Translations under genes and position numbers: made by a program
The notes under the pieces: generated by a model
The model's database searches: none
What the model saw: the letters and a program-made list of their open reading frames with translations, nothing else
Told to the model about the DNA's origin: nothing
Assembly (NCBI GenBank): GCA_900550105.1
Contig: URQW01000020.1
Location: 1 to 41,145 of the forward strand
Direction: 5' to 3'
From: an uncultured Pelosinus sp.
Lineage (GTDB): Bacteria > Bacillota > Negativicutes > UMGS1260
DNA: 41,145 bases
In this document: piece by piece, positions 7,859 through 15,352 of the stretch
Layout of the letters: every line of letters starts with the position of its first letter
Position numbering within the stretch: position 1 is the first letter of the stretch

Positions 7859-9859
7859 GTGATGATTTGGGAAAAAATTTATCGGGAGCTGCAGCAGGAT
7901 TTGAAGCTAGTCTTCTTTCTGATCGCGGTGATTTCATGTTTTCGCATTGCTTTTATTGTCTATATGCATCATTATCTGGCTGATATGACAACTTTATCTG
8001 ATGTATTTGCCGCTCTTTACTATGGCTTGCGTATTAGCTTAAAAAGCGCCGGACTCATGGGGCTTTTTTGTTTTAGTTTCTGTCTGATTTGCCGTGGCCT
8101 TAAGCCTCGTTGGGTTGACAAACTTCGCTTGATCGTTGGCGGAAGTTATTTGTTTTTGCTGACTTTGCTTTTTTATGCGCGGATTCCCTATTATGAACAG
8201 TTTCATATGAGTTTTAACCAACTTTTGTTTAATACTTTTCAAGATGATGTTTCGGCCTTGGGGCACACCTTATTAGAACAATATAATCTGCCGCTGCGCC
8301 TTTCGTTGGTGGCAGTGACTGCTTTTCTGCTTCAGAGACTGCTCGTTCGTTGGCTATCAGTAAGAATCGTATTTTTGCCGAGCTTTTCGCGGTGGTATTA
8401 TACGGCATTACTACGGGCCGGATTTTTAGTTGCTTTTTACTTTTTCTGTCTCTTTATGCGTTTTGGCGGAACGCTAACTTACGCCCAAAATATTGATTGG
8501 GAAAATTCTGGTGTGACGAAAGACCAACTGCTGAATGAAGCAATCTTAGATGATGTGCAAGCGCTTTATCGCGCCTATGAATTAAATGAGCGTGTCAATA
8601 GCTCTACTGGCCTTGCCATTGATTCTACGAAGCTGCAACTTTATAGTCAAGCCCTAGCTGGTCGGTCGCTTCAATCAGACAAACTGGATGACTATTTGCA
8701 AAAAACGGCTCAAGGTGCAGCGCATCCCAAGCCTAAGCATGTTTTTTTAATTATCGGCGAAAGTTATGCCAACTGGCCGCTGTTGCCGGAATATAAAGAT
8801 TTGCATATTGCGGATGGCGTGAAAAATTTGATTCAAAAACAGAATTCTGTTTATGTGCCAACCTTTCTGCCAAATGGTATGAGCACGATTTCCGGTGTCA
8901 TGGGGGTATTGACAGGTTTTCCTGACGTGAATCTCTATTTGAATTGTTTGCCAGAAGCTTATGGGGGACCTTTTTCCACAGCGATTGCACCGCAAATGAA
9001 GCGTCTTGGCTACAAGGCGGAGTTTTGGTATGCTGGTCCGAGTTCTTGGGAAAAAATTAAAGATTTTACGTTGGCCCAGGGCTTTGATCGTTTTTACGGC
9101 TCCGGCGATTATCCCAGCGCTTCAGGAAATGTATGGGGCTCTGATGATGCCTATCTCTTTCAAGGCGTGTCAGCAAGTCTTACGGCGGAACAACCTACTT
9201 TTGATGTGATTTTGACGGTATCGAATCATGCTCCCTTTACGGTGGATTTACCGGCAGCTGGTTTTGACAGTGAAATGGTGAAGGCCGCTTTACCGGACGA
9301 TAAGAAAAATGATGTAAATCTGATTAAGCAGTTAGGTCATTTCTGGTACGCTGATAAGGAATTGGCGGCTTTTATTAAACGTACGGAAGAACAGTACCCT
9401 GACAGCGTATTTATGATTGTAGGCGATCACGCCGACCGTCTTAATATTGAGGCCAATCCCGGGCTATATAAACGCTATGGGATTCCGCTGATTGTTTATG
9501 GCAAGGGAATTACGAAGCAAAGCCTGCCAGTGGATGCGGCGGGAAGCCATATTAATGTAACGCCCACGTTGCTTGAACTGATTGCGCCGCAGGGGTTCAC
9601 TTACTACTCGTTAGGTGATAGCTTAACTAGGGGCAATCGTATAGGAATTAACTATGGCTTCTGGATTACGAATAAAGCAATAGGCAAAGAGGCGTCGAAA
9701 GAGCAAGAAGCCGTTTTTGGGGCCGACCCTGCTGGTGATTTGGATCAGGAGCAAATTGAAGCAGCTTTTGAGCGGCTTCGATCTGTGGCCTGGTGGCGAA
9801 TTAAGCATGGCAACACAATGAAACTGCCAACAGCAGAGCAAGGAATTTCGGGGCAATAA
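7859..9859 (+). CDS. LTA synthase-like membrane sulfatase/phosphoglycerol transferase-family protein
   Basis: A 666-residue protein with about five membrane helices in residues 1-210, then a large extracytoplasmic alkaline-phosphatase-superfamily domain. Visible motifs are H-V-F-L-I-I-G-E-S-Y-A-N-W (metal-binding Glu at the start of the domain), N-G-M-S-T around residue 340 where the catalytic Thr/Ser is expected, W-G-S-D-D and M-I-V-G-D-H-A-D near residue 520. This architecture matches LtaS/OpgB/EptA-type enzymes, which transfer phosphoglycerol or phosphoethanolamine to an envelope glycan or lipid. GTG 7859 and ATG 7862 are both possible; the AGAGGAAGAAGG tract at 7836-7847 slightly favours GTG. 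The actual acceptor is unknown. Confidence 0.8.
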   Translation: MMIWEKIYRELQQDLKLVFFLIAVISCFRIAFIVYMHHYLADMTTLSDVFAALYYGLRISLKSAGLMGLFCFSFCLICRGLKPRWVDKLRLIVGGSYLFLLTLLFYARIPYYEQFHMSFNQLLFNTFQDDVSALGHTLLEQYNLPLRLSLVAVTAFLLQRLLVRWLSVRIVFLPSFSRWYYTALLRAGFLVAFYFFCLFMRFGGTLTYAQNIDWENSGVTKDQLLNEAILDDVQALYRAYELNERVNSSTGLAIDSTKLQLYSQALAGRSLQSDKLDDYLQKTAQGAAHPKPKHVFLIIGESYANWPLLPEYKDLHIADGVKNLIQKQNSVYVPTFLPNGMSTISGVMGVLTGFPDVNLYLNCLPEAYGGPFSTAIAPQMKRLGYKAEFWYAGPSSWEKIKDFTLAQGFDRFYGSGDYPSASGNVWGSDDAYLFQGVSASLTAEQPTFDVILTVSNHAPFTVDLPAAGFDSEMVKAALPDDKKNDVNLIKQLGHFWYADKELAAFIKRTEEQYPDSVFMIVGDHADRLNIEANPGLYKRYGIPLIVYGKGITKQSLPVDAAGSHINVTPTLLELIAPQGFTYYSLGDSLTRGNRIGINYGFWITNKAIGKEASKEQEAVFGADPAGDLDQEQIEAAFERLRSVAWWRIKHGNTMKLPTAEQGISGQ

Positions 9860-9880
9860 GACCTGAGAAAAGAGGCTTTT

Positions 9881-11050
9881 ATGGCAAATTTTTCTGCTTT
9901 ATTTAAACTAAGACAGTTTCAAAATATTGCACTATGTCACTTGAATACGACTCTTGGCATGAATTTACTCATTCCTGTTCTGCCGGTTTTTTTGCATAAC
10001 CAAGGCTTTAGCGAGACTCAGATTGGTTTAATCATGGGGGCGACGGCAGCGAGTTCTTTGTTAGTTCGCCCCTGGGTCGGTATTCAGGTGGATACGCGCG
10101 GCAGCCGTCCCATCATTCTGTTTGGTCAAATTCTGCTGTTTCTATCGGTTGTGGGCTATTTAGGAGCAGCTGGTTTTTGGACCTTTGTGGCGCTCAGATC
10201 GCTTTTTGGCTTAGCTTTGGCTTTTTATAACACGGGAGCTGTCACCTTTGCCAGCAGTATCGGTACGGGCGATTTGAATGCCAGTGCAATTGCCATGTAT
10301 ACTCTTACGACGATGGTCGGTCTTGGCATTAGTATGAGTTTTGCTCAAATTGCCTTTGAACGTTTTGGCTTTACACTGCTTATTGTTCTTAGCGCCATAC
10401 TTGTTGCGGGTGCTTTTGCGGTTATGAAATTTCGTCAGGCGCCAGCGCTTGTTAGAGGTGGCGGCAGCAAACGCAGCTCCTTTACGACAGTGCTGAAGGA
10501 TAAAGTAGTTCTAGCAGTTACGGCCGGACAGTTTGGCGCGAGTTTCTCCTTTGGGGCGTTATTTACTTTTATTCCTTTGGCTTCGCTGGCCGAGGGAATC
10601 TCTTTTTATTCGCTCTTTTATATTGCCTTTGCGGTATTTGTCATCTTATCCCGTCTATTTGTGCAGAAGGTCGATGAACTTTTCGGTGTGAAGAAAGCGG
10701 CGGAATATTCGGCGTTACTCATGTTACTTGGTTTAGTGCTGCTTGTGATCAAGCTTTCCCCTTTAACGCTGTTAGCCGCAGGCATCTTATTTGGTCTCGG
10801 TTTCGGCATCGTTTTTCCTACGCTAGTTTTGATTCTAGTGAAAGGCACTGACGGAGCCAATCGCGGTACTGCTTTGGGGATTATGACAGCCGCCGGTGAT
10901 ATTGCCAATGCGCTTTCAACCGCTGTTTTAGGCGGCGTGGCGGAACATTTTGGGTATGTAGCGTTATTTTTGGCAGCGTCGCTCGTTTTATTAGGCTGTA
11001 TTTACTATTTCTACAGTGCCTTGTCTAAGAAAGAGGCTGGTCAAGTATGA
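9881..11050 (+). CDS. Major facilitator superfamily transporter
   Basis: A 389-residue protein with 12 predicted membrane segments. It has the MFS loop-2/3 signature in G-x-x-x-R-P-W-V-G-x-x-x-D-x-x-G-S-R (residues about 60-77) and a C-terminal half with G-L-G-F-G-I-V-F-P-T. It resembles drug or metabolite efflux carriers of the YfcJ/YhhS kind; the substrate is not readable. ATG 9881 follows AAAGAGG, 21 nt after the previous stop. Its stop codon overlaps the ATG of the sigma-54 activator, so the regulator is translationally coupled to the transporter. Confidence 0.85.
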   Translation: MANFSALFKLRQFQNIALCHLNTTLGMNLLIPVLPVFLHNQGFSETQIGLIMGATAASSLLVRPWVGIQVDTRGSRPIILFGQILLFLSVVGYLGAAGFWTFVALRSLFGLALAFYNTGAVTFASSIGTGDLNASAIAMYTLTTMVGLGISMSFAQIAFERFGFTLLIVLSAILVAGAFAVMKFRQAPALVRGGGSKRSSFTTVLKDKVVLAVTAGQFGASFSFGALFTFIPLASLAEGISFYSLFYIAFAVFVILSRLFVQKVDELFGVKKAAEYSALLMLLGLVLLVIKLSPLTLLAAGILFGLGFGIVFPTLVLILVKGTDGANRGTALGIMTAAGDIANALSTAVLGGVAEHFGYVALFLAASLVLLGCIYYFYSALSKKEAGQV

Positions 11051-12981
11051 AAGAACAGGCCAAAGAAGCAGTCAAACTGGCGCTTATTTCCACTTATCCG
11101 GAAATGGCGAAGGTATTTACCACACTAGCGAAACAGGAGGAAATTGACTACCATGTGGCTTTTGCCGCTCTTGATGAAGCGGCGCGTTTGGCAGCGGGCT
11201 TACAAGGCGAAGTTGACGCGATTCTCAGTCGGGGCGGTACGGCTGAATATATTCGTCAAGTTGTTGATATTCCGGTGATATCCATACCCATTACCCCATT
11301 TGATCTGATCAAATCGATTCATCAAGTGGAGAATCGGCGCCGTCCTATGGCTTTTTTTAATTTTAAGCAGCCTCTGTTTGACATCAGTGCGATTGAGAAA
11401 ATGTTTGACCTTACCTTGCACGAATATACCTTTGAATCAGAGGGGGAAATTGAAATTGGTTTGCAAGAGGCGGCAGCGCGCGGGGTAGAAGTGGTAATTG
11501 GCGGCGTAGTGGCTGTAGCGCTGGCCAAAAAATATGGTCTAGCTGGTCAATTGATTGAATGCGGCGAAGATGCCGTATATCGCTCTATGTTGGAAGCGGT
11601 TCATGTTGTTACGGTGCGTCGCAATGAACGGCGGCGTTCTACTCGGTTTGAAGCCATTTTGGATTCCATTAACGAGGGGATTATTGTAACAGATGAACAA
11701 AATAAAGTCATTGTTTATAATTCGGCGGCGGAACGGATTTTTCGTTTACCAGAGAAAGATGTGTTGGGACAGGCTGTAGAACCAACGATTCCCAATACGC
11801 GGATGCATAAGGTTTTTGCCACAGGTCAAGCTGAAATCGGTTCCTTTCAAGAAATTCACGGTGGAATTATTACAACAAGCCGCATTCCTCTATTTTTAGA
11901 TGAAAAGCCCATTGGCGTAGTGAGCACCTTTGAAGATGTCACGAAAATACAGCAGTTGGAGCGACAAATTCGCAAGCAGATCTATGACAAAGGTTTTATT
12001 GCTAAATATCACTTTGATGATATCTTAACAGAAGATATGGCGATGACGGAGTTAAAAGAATTAGCTGCTTTATTTGCTGCGACTGAGTCGGCAATTCTCC
12101 TCGAAGGGGAGTCCGGTACAGGCAAGGAATTATTTGCCCAGAGTATCCATAATGCCAGCAAGCGCCAGCAAGGCCCCTTTGTGGCTGTCAATTGTGCGGC
12201 GATTCCTGAACCGCTCTTAGAAAGCGAGCTCTTTGGGTATGAAGGCGGCGCTTTTTCTGGTGCGAAAAAAGAAGGTAAACAAGGACTCTTTGAATTAGCT
12301 CACCATGGTACGATTTTTCTTGATGAAATTGGCGAGATTCCGCCATCACTGCAAGCGCGGTTGCTTAGAGTACTGCAGGAAAAAGAGATTATGCGCGTTG
12401 GCGGGGATAAGATTCTTCCTGTAGACATTCGAATACTCAGTGCGACAAATCGAAATTTAACAAGCAAAGTAAAACAAGGCGAGTTTCGCGAAGATCTTTA
12501 TTATCGGCTTAGTGTATTTAACGTAACACTGCCGCCGCTTCGGCAGCGTAAAGGCGATATTATGTTGATGACAAAGTTTTTTCTACAAGAATTTGTCGGC
12601 AAAGAGCTGGCAGCGACGTTGCCTGCTTCAGTAATGGAGCTACTTTTAGCCTATGATTGGCCCGGAAATATACGGGAACTGCGCAACGTGGCGGAACGAT
12701 TAGCCTTGTTGCTGCAAGAGCCTGTGCTGTCAGAAAAAAAACGCGAACGGTTTTTCCATACGGTCATGGGGCCTATGCCTAAGGCGGCAACTGAAACCCG
12801 GCTTACTGTGCAAGTGAAGGCGCAGGCGCCGTTGAAACAGACCGTAGCTGCGGTGGAAAAAGAAATTATTGAGTATTTGTTGCAGCAACACGACGAGAAT
12901 CAGGAAAAAGTTGCTGAAATTTTAGCGATTGGCAAAAGTACTTTGTGGCGCAAGCTGCAGTTCCCCACAACAAAACGATAA
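11047..12981 (+). CDS. PrpR-type sigma-54-dependent transcriptional activator
   Basis: A 644-residue enhancer-binding protein. Residues 8-190 are a PrpR_N-like sensor domain (A-L-I-S-T-Y-P-E-M opening, S-R-G-G-T-A-E-Y-I, V-P-x-I-x-I-P-I-T-P-F-D). Residues about 200-300 are a PAS domain. The AAA+ module has Walker A G-E-S-G-T-G-K-E (354-361), Walker B T-I-F-L-D-E-I (422-428) and the arginine-finger region F-R-E-D-L-Y-Y-R-L. Residues about 600-640 are a Fis-type helix-turn-helix. The sigma-54 contact loop reads G-A-F-S-G-A (401-406) rather than G-A-F-T-G-A. PrpR_N domains sense small organic acids or propionate-pathway metabolites; the ligand here is unknown. It overlaps the MFS gene by 4 nt. 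I see no -24/-12 promoter immediately upstream of that pair. Confidence 0.9.
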   Translation: MKEQAKEAVKLALISTYPEMAKVFTTLAKQEEIDYHVAFAALDEAARLAAGLQGEVDAILSRGGTAEYIRQVVDIPVISIPITPFDLIKSIHQVENRRRPMAFFNFKQPLFDISAIEKMFDLTLHEYTFESEGEIEIGLQEAAARGVEVVIGGVVAVALAKKYGLAGQLIECGEDAVYRSMLEAVHVVTVRRNERRRSTRFEAILDSINEGIIVTDEQNKVIVYNSAAERIFRLPEKDVLGQAVEPTIPNTRMHKVFATGQAEIGSFQEIHGGIITTSRIPLFLDEKPIGVVSTFEDVTKIQQLERQIRKQIYDKGFIAKYHFDDILTEDMAMTELKELAALFAATESAILLEGESGTGKELFAQSIHNASKRQQGPFVAVNCAAIPEPLLESELFGYEGGAFSGAKKEGKQGLFELAHHGTIFLDEIGEIPPSLQARLLRVLQEKEIMRVGGDKILPVDIRILSATNRNLTSKVKQGEFREDLYYRLSVFNVTLPPLRQRKGDIMLMTKFFLQEFVGKELAATLPASVMELLLAYDWPGNIRELRNVAERLALLLQEPVLSEKKRERFFHTVMGPMPKAATETRLTVQVKAQAPLKQTVAAVEKEIIEYLLQQHDENQEKVAEILAIGKSTLWRKLQFPTTKR

Positions 12982-12988
12982 AATGTAT

Positions 12989-13045
12989 AAAAAAACTGCC
13001 TTGCGGCAAAGGGGAAAGGTCCTTTTGCTGTAAGGCAGTTTTTTT
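12989..13045. terminator. Bidirectional rho-independent terminator
   Basis: AAAAAAACTGCCTT (12989-13002) pairs with AAGGCAGTTTTTTT (13032-13045), with further partial pairing inside. Flanking A and T tracts make it functional on both strands. It separates the convergent sigma-54 activator and marR genes. Confidence 0.85.
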
Positions 13046-13058
13046 AGCACGCGAAAGA

Positions 13059-13490
13059 TTATAAGGATAAATTTGTAAAAATGGCGTGCAATGTTTTGCG
13101 AAATGTGGCAATTTCTTCAGTGCTGACACCTGTAAGCATTTGCTTTTCGACTCGCTTCATGAGTGCTGTCAGATCGGCTTTGCGTTCAAGGGCTTTTTCT
13201 GTTAGGATGATTTGAAAGGAACGGCGGTCATTAGGAGTTGCCATCCGCATGACAAGGCCGAGGCGTTCTAAGCGGTCGATAAGACCTGTCAAAGTCGAAT
13301 TATCTAACAAGACATTTTTGCTAAGTTCTGATATGGAAATATTATCTTTCTTATACAATACATATAAGACGACAAGCTGGCCGGGGGAGATTTCTAGATT
13401 CTCTGTTTCCAAAGCTTTTTTTGTGTAGGCAAAGTGCTTTTGTTCTGCTTTGGCCAATAAGACGCAGAGACTATCAAAAATATCAACCAT
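13059..13490 (-). CDS. MarR-family transcriptional regulator
   Basis: A 143-residue MarR-type winged helix protein: helix-turn-helix I-S-I-S-E-L-S-K-N-V-L-L-D-N-S-T-L-T at residues 58-75 followed by a D-R-L-E-R-L-G-L-V recognition region and the wing T-P-N-D-R-R-S-F-Q-I-x-L-T. I prefer ATG at 13490 over the upstream in-frame ATG at 13514, because a strong GGAGGTG lies at 13506-13500, 9 nt before 13490, while nothing resembling a ribosome binding site precedes 13514. The ligand is unknown. It is divergent from the response regulator and next to the nif region, without direct evidence of a link to nitrogen. Confidence 0.9.
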   Translation of the reverse strand: MVDIFDSLCVLLAKAEQKHFAYTKKALETENLEISPGQLVVLYVLYKKDNISISELSKNVLLDNSTLTGLIDRLERLGLVMRMATPNDRRSFQIILTEKALERKADLTALMKRVEKQMLTGVSTEEIATFRKTLHAIFTNLSL

Positions 13491-13527
13491 GCTATTCTTC
13501 ACCTCCACAGTCATTTCATTATTTTTT

Positions 13528-13548
13528 TGTCTACAAAATATGTGTACA
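13528..13548. promoter_or_regulatory. Candidate MarR operator (imperfect dyad)
   Basis: TGTCTACA (13528-13535) and TGTGTACA (13541-13548) form an inverted repeat with two mismatches per arm pair and a 5-nt AT spacer. It lies just downstream of the marR promoter, where an autorepressor would bind. Confidence 0.4.
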
Positions 13549-13556
13549 TAAACTAT

Positions 13557-13584
13557 ATTTTAGCTGATTATTTGCGATTGTCAA
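13557..13584 (-). promoter_or_regulatory. Sigma-70-type promoter for marR
   Basis: On the minus strand TTGACA (13584-13579) and TAAAAT (13562-13557) are separated by 16 nt. The start site would lie near 13550, at the edge of an imperfect dyad (13528-13548). Confidence 0.6.
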
Positions 13585-13681
13585 TGGAATTTTGAAATTA
13601 ACAAATAATCTGATAAAGTGCTGAGCGATTTTTATGTTTTTTTTCTTATCAGAAAGGAAATAACGAAAAAAATAGCGAATT

Positions 13682-13710
13682 TTGACAATGATGTCTTGGT
13701 GATCGATAAA
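13682..13710 (+). promoter_or_regulatory. Candidate promoter for the response regulator
   Basis: TTGACA (13682-13687) and GATAAA (13705-13710) are 17 nt apart. The expected start near 13717 gives a 15-nt leader before ATG 13732 and supports that start over the longer open frame from 13618. Confidence 0.45.
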
Positions 13711-13731
13711 TTCGCGAGAGCTGGTGATAGA

Positions 13732-14790
13732 ATGAGTGAAGTAAAGACGAGAAATAGTGTTCTATTTGTGGATGATGAGCAGCAAATTTTAAATTCCATT
13801 CGCCGAGCGACAGAAGATGAGCCTTTTAAAAGTCTCTTTGCCAATAGTGGGAAAGAGGCCTTGCGTTTGCTGGAAGAACAGGCCGTTAGTGTTATTGTAA
13901 CAGATATGCGCATGCCAGAAATGGACGGTCTTTCTTTATTGAAAACAGTCCGGGAAAAATATCCGAAAACAGTTCGCATTGTTCTTTCTGGCTATACACA
14001 GCTGTCACAGGTTCTTGCTACAGTGAATCACGGCGATATTTTTCAATTCATTCCCAAGCCCTGGAGTATGGAGGACGAACTGCTCGTCACCGTCCGTCAG
14101 GCCATTGAACATTATAACCTTGAAGCAGAACGCGAACGGCTCAAAGAGGGTCTGGTGCAGAAGAATACGGCCTATCAGAATATGTTCCGGACAATGGAAC
14201 AGACTCTTGCGAAAGAACGCCGTGATCTAAACCAACTGAAACAGATTAATACTTGGATTTTTTCTTTTTTGAAGAAATTTAGTAGCGGCAAGGAAACTGG
14301 TCCCGAAGGGAGAGCGCTATTTGCTGAATATAGTGATTTACTGGAGAAACTGTTGGGGACTTATATTGATTTGTTGCCGCTCGGTAGTGAAACGAAACCT
14401 AAGGACCTTTTTTGGTCAGAGCTGTTAAAACAAGGCGAGGAAGTTTTTTTAGCTGGCGATATGCCAGAGTTGCCAGAAAAGGTGGTTGGTTATCATGAAT
14501 TGCTGCGATTTTTCCTTGCTTCTATTCTAACTTTACTAGGCGTTTTGGATACGCAGCTTGCCATGGTTTCCGTAACGGCAGATCGCAAGAATGTGGAAGT
14601 TCCGATTCTTATTTTTGATATTACCGGGCCGAAGCTACTGGCGTCGCCAGAGCAGAATTTGCTGAAGATTGGTTGCTCCCTCTTGAATGAAATGGGCAAA
14701 GCTTATAATTTCAATGTGCGCTTGAAACAAGAGGAGCTAGAGAAAAGTAGCGTGCGTCTCGTGTGGGCTGTACCGGAAGAAAAGAAATAA
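13732..14790 (+). CDS. Response regulator with atypical C-terminal domain
   Basis: A 352-residue protein. Residues 8-125 are a CheY-like receiver: acidic pocket D14-D15-E16, phospho-acceptor D58 in V-T-D-M-R-M-P-E-M-D-G, and a conserved K-P-W after the last strand. The L-S-G-Y-T and F-I-P-K-P-W pattern resembles receivers of RpfG-type regulators. A coiled coil follows (about 125-185). Residues about 190-352 have no DNA-binding motif; the end (L-L-R-F-F-L-A-S-I-L-T-L-L-G, L-I-F-D-I-T-G, closing S-V-R-L-V-W-A-V-P) faintly resembles a degenerate histidine-kinase ATPase fold, which is a weak inference. No partner kinase is adjacent. It is the last gene before the nif operon. Confidence 0.8.
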   Translation: MSEVKTRNSVLFVDDEQQILNSIRRATEDEPFKSLFANSGKEALRLLEEQAVSVIVTDMRMPEMDGLSLLKTVREKYPKTVRIVLSGYTQLSQVLATVNHGDIFQFIPKPWSMEDELLVTVRQAIEHYNLEAERERLKEGLVQKNTAYQNMFRTMEQTLAKERRDLNQLKQINTWIFSFLKKFSSGKETGPEGRALFAEYSDLLEKLLGTYIDLLPLGSETKPKDLFWSELLKQGEEVFLAGDMPELPEKVVGYHELLRFFLASILTLLGVLDTQLAMVSVTADRKNVEVPILIFDITGPKLLASPEQNLLKIGCSLLNEMGKAYNFNVRLKQEELEKSSVRLVWAVPEEKK

Positions 14791-14819
14791 ATGTTTATTC
14801 TGAAAAAATACTGTTGAAT

Positions 14820-14871
14820 AGCAAAAATGCTTAAAAAGATAACACTGTTCCTTTAATGTGGTATTTTTGCT
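14820..14871. terminator. Hairpin after the response regulator, probable terminator
   Basis: AGCAAAAAT (14820-14828) pairs perfectly with ATTTTTGCT (14863-14871), with a further weak inner pairing. It lies 30 nt after the stop codon at 14790 and before the putative nif promoter. Confidence 0.45.
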
Positions 14872-14966
14872 CATCTCAAAAGTACATGATGTGGTCTTTC
14901 CGCTATTTTTAGCTTGTTTATTCATTTGGTTGTAAAGATTGATTATTGCGAAATTTGATTTTCCTA

Positions 14967-14995
14967 TTGATCTTCGAAAAAACATATGGTATTAT
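14967..14995 (+). promoter_or_regulatory. Candidate nif operon promoter
   Basis: TTGATC (14967-14972) and TATTAT (14990-14995) are 17 nt apart in the 563-bp gap upstream of nifH. The inferred start near 15002 would give a leader of about 350 nt. I find no consensus sigma-54 -24/-12 site in this gap, so a sigma-70-type promoter is the best candidate. Confidence 0.4.
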
Positions 14996-15024
14996 CAACG
15001 CAATAGAATATATCAGCATAAGCA

Positions 15025-15061
15025 AAGAGGCTTATAAACGAATTTCGTTTATAAGCCTCTT
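15025..15061 (+). promoter_or_regulatory. nif leader hairpin 1 (perfect 18-bp palindrome)
   Basis: Arms at 15025-15042 and 15044-15061 are perfectly complementary around a single T. The outer part is AAGAGGCTTATAAACG. It is not followed by a T-run, so it is a weak candidate for simple termination on this strand and a better one for RNA structure or protein binding. Confidence 0.6.
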
Positions 15062-15098
15062 CCTGTTAAGAGAGAATTTATTCTCTTGCTGACTAAGC

Positions 15099-15135
15099 AA
15101 AGGCGCTTACGAACCAAAAGTTCGTAGGCGCCTTT
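15099..15135 (+). promoter_or_regulatory. nif leader hairpin 2
   Basis: AAAGGCGCTTACGAA (15099-15113) pairs with TTCGTAGGCGCCTTT (15121-15135) over 15 bp with one G-U pair and a 7-nt loop. It lacks a proper U-tract. The left arm resembles the arm of the hairpin in the livK leader at 39591. Confidence 0.55.
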
Positions 15136-15182
15136 ATGATTCAGGTACAAGGGTTTTCTATCTAAAGGAGGTGATTGTATCG

Positions 15183-15245
15183 GTGAGAAATAAGAAGGCT
15201 TCACGAGTATTCGCAGTACTCATGAAGCCAAGGAAAATCTCCTAA
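15183..15245 (+). CDS. Possible 20-codon leader peptide upstream of nifH
   Basis: GTG 15183 opens a 20-codon frame ending in TAA at 15243-15245. It is preceded by an almost complete anti-SD complement, AAAGGAGGTGAT (15164-15175), at about 8 nt. The peptide is basic (begins V-R-N-K-K-A-S-R, ends K-P-R-K-I-S). Its coding sequence contains the third leader hairpin, so translation would melt that structure. No homologue is recognised. The strength of the ribosome binding site is the main evidence; it could also belong to a regulatory RNA element. Confidence 0.35.
   Translation: MRNKKASRVFAVLMKPRKIS
15197..15229 (+). promoter_or_regulatory. nif leader hairpin 3, inside the leader ORF
   Basis: GGCTTCACGAGTA (15197-15209) pairs with TACTCATGAAGCC (15217-15229) with one mismatch and a 7-nt loop. 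It lies completely within the putative leader ORF. Confidence 0.5.
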
Positions 15246-15312
15246 ATCCCAGAAGCACTAGGTTTATTTGATTTACCCATTTTTCATTATAACGGTTACG
15301 AAGATTCATTTC

Positions 15313-15336
15313 AAGGTGAAATATAAGGTGAAATAT
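15313..15336 (+). repeat. Tandem duplication of a 12-mer before the nifH ribosome binding site
   Basis: AAGGTGAAATAT occurs twice in direct tandem (15313-15324, 15325-15336), immediately followed by the nifH Shine-Dalgarno AAGGAGG (15337-15343). Each copy carries a weak SD-like AAGGTG. Confidence 0.85.
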
Positions 15337-15352
15337 AAGGAGGCATTCGATC

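Noticed and set aside
13618..13731. N-terminal extension of the response regulator from an upstream TTG/ATG-like start
   Set aside because: It is not receiver-like, and a good promoter at 13682-13710 lies inside it; ATG 13732 fits the receiver fold.
14996..15352. Known riboswitch, T-box or ANTAR target in the nifH leader
   Set aside because: No T-box motif, c-di-GMP or other core that I know, and no paired hexaloop hairpins typical of ANTAR targets.
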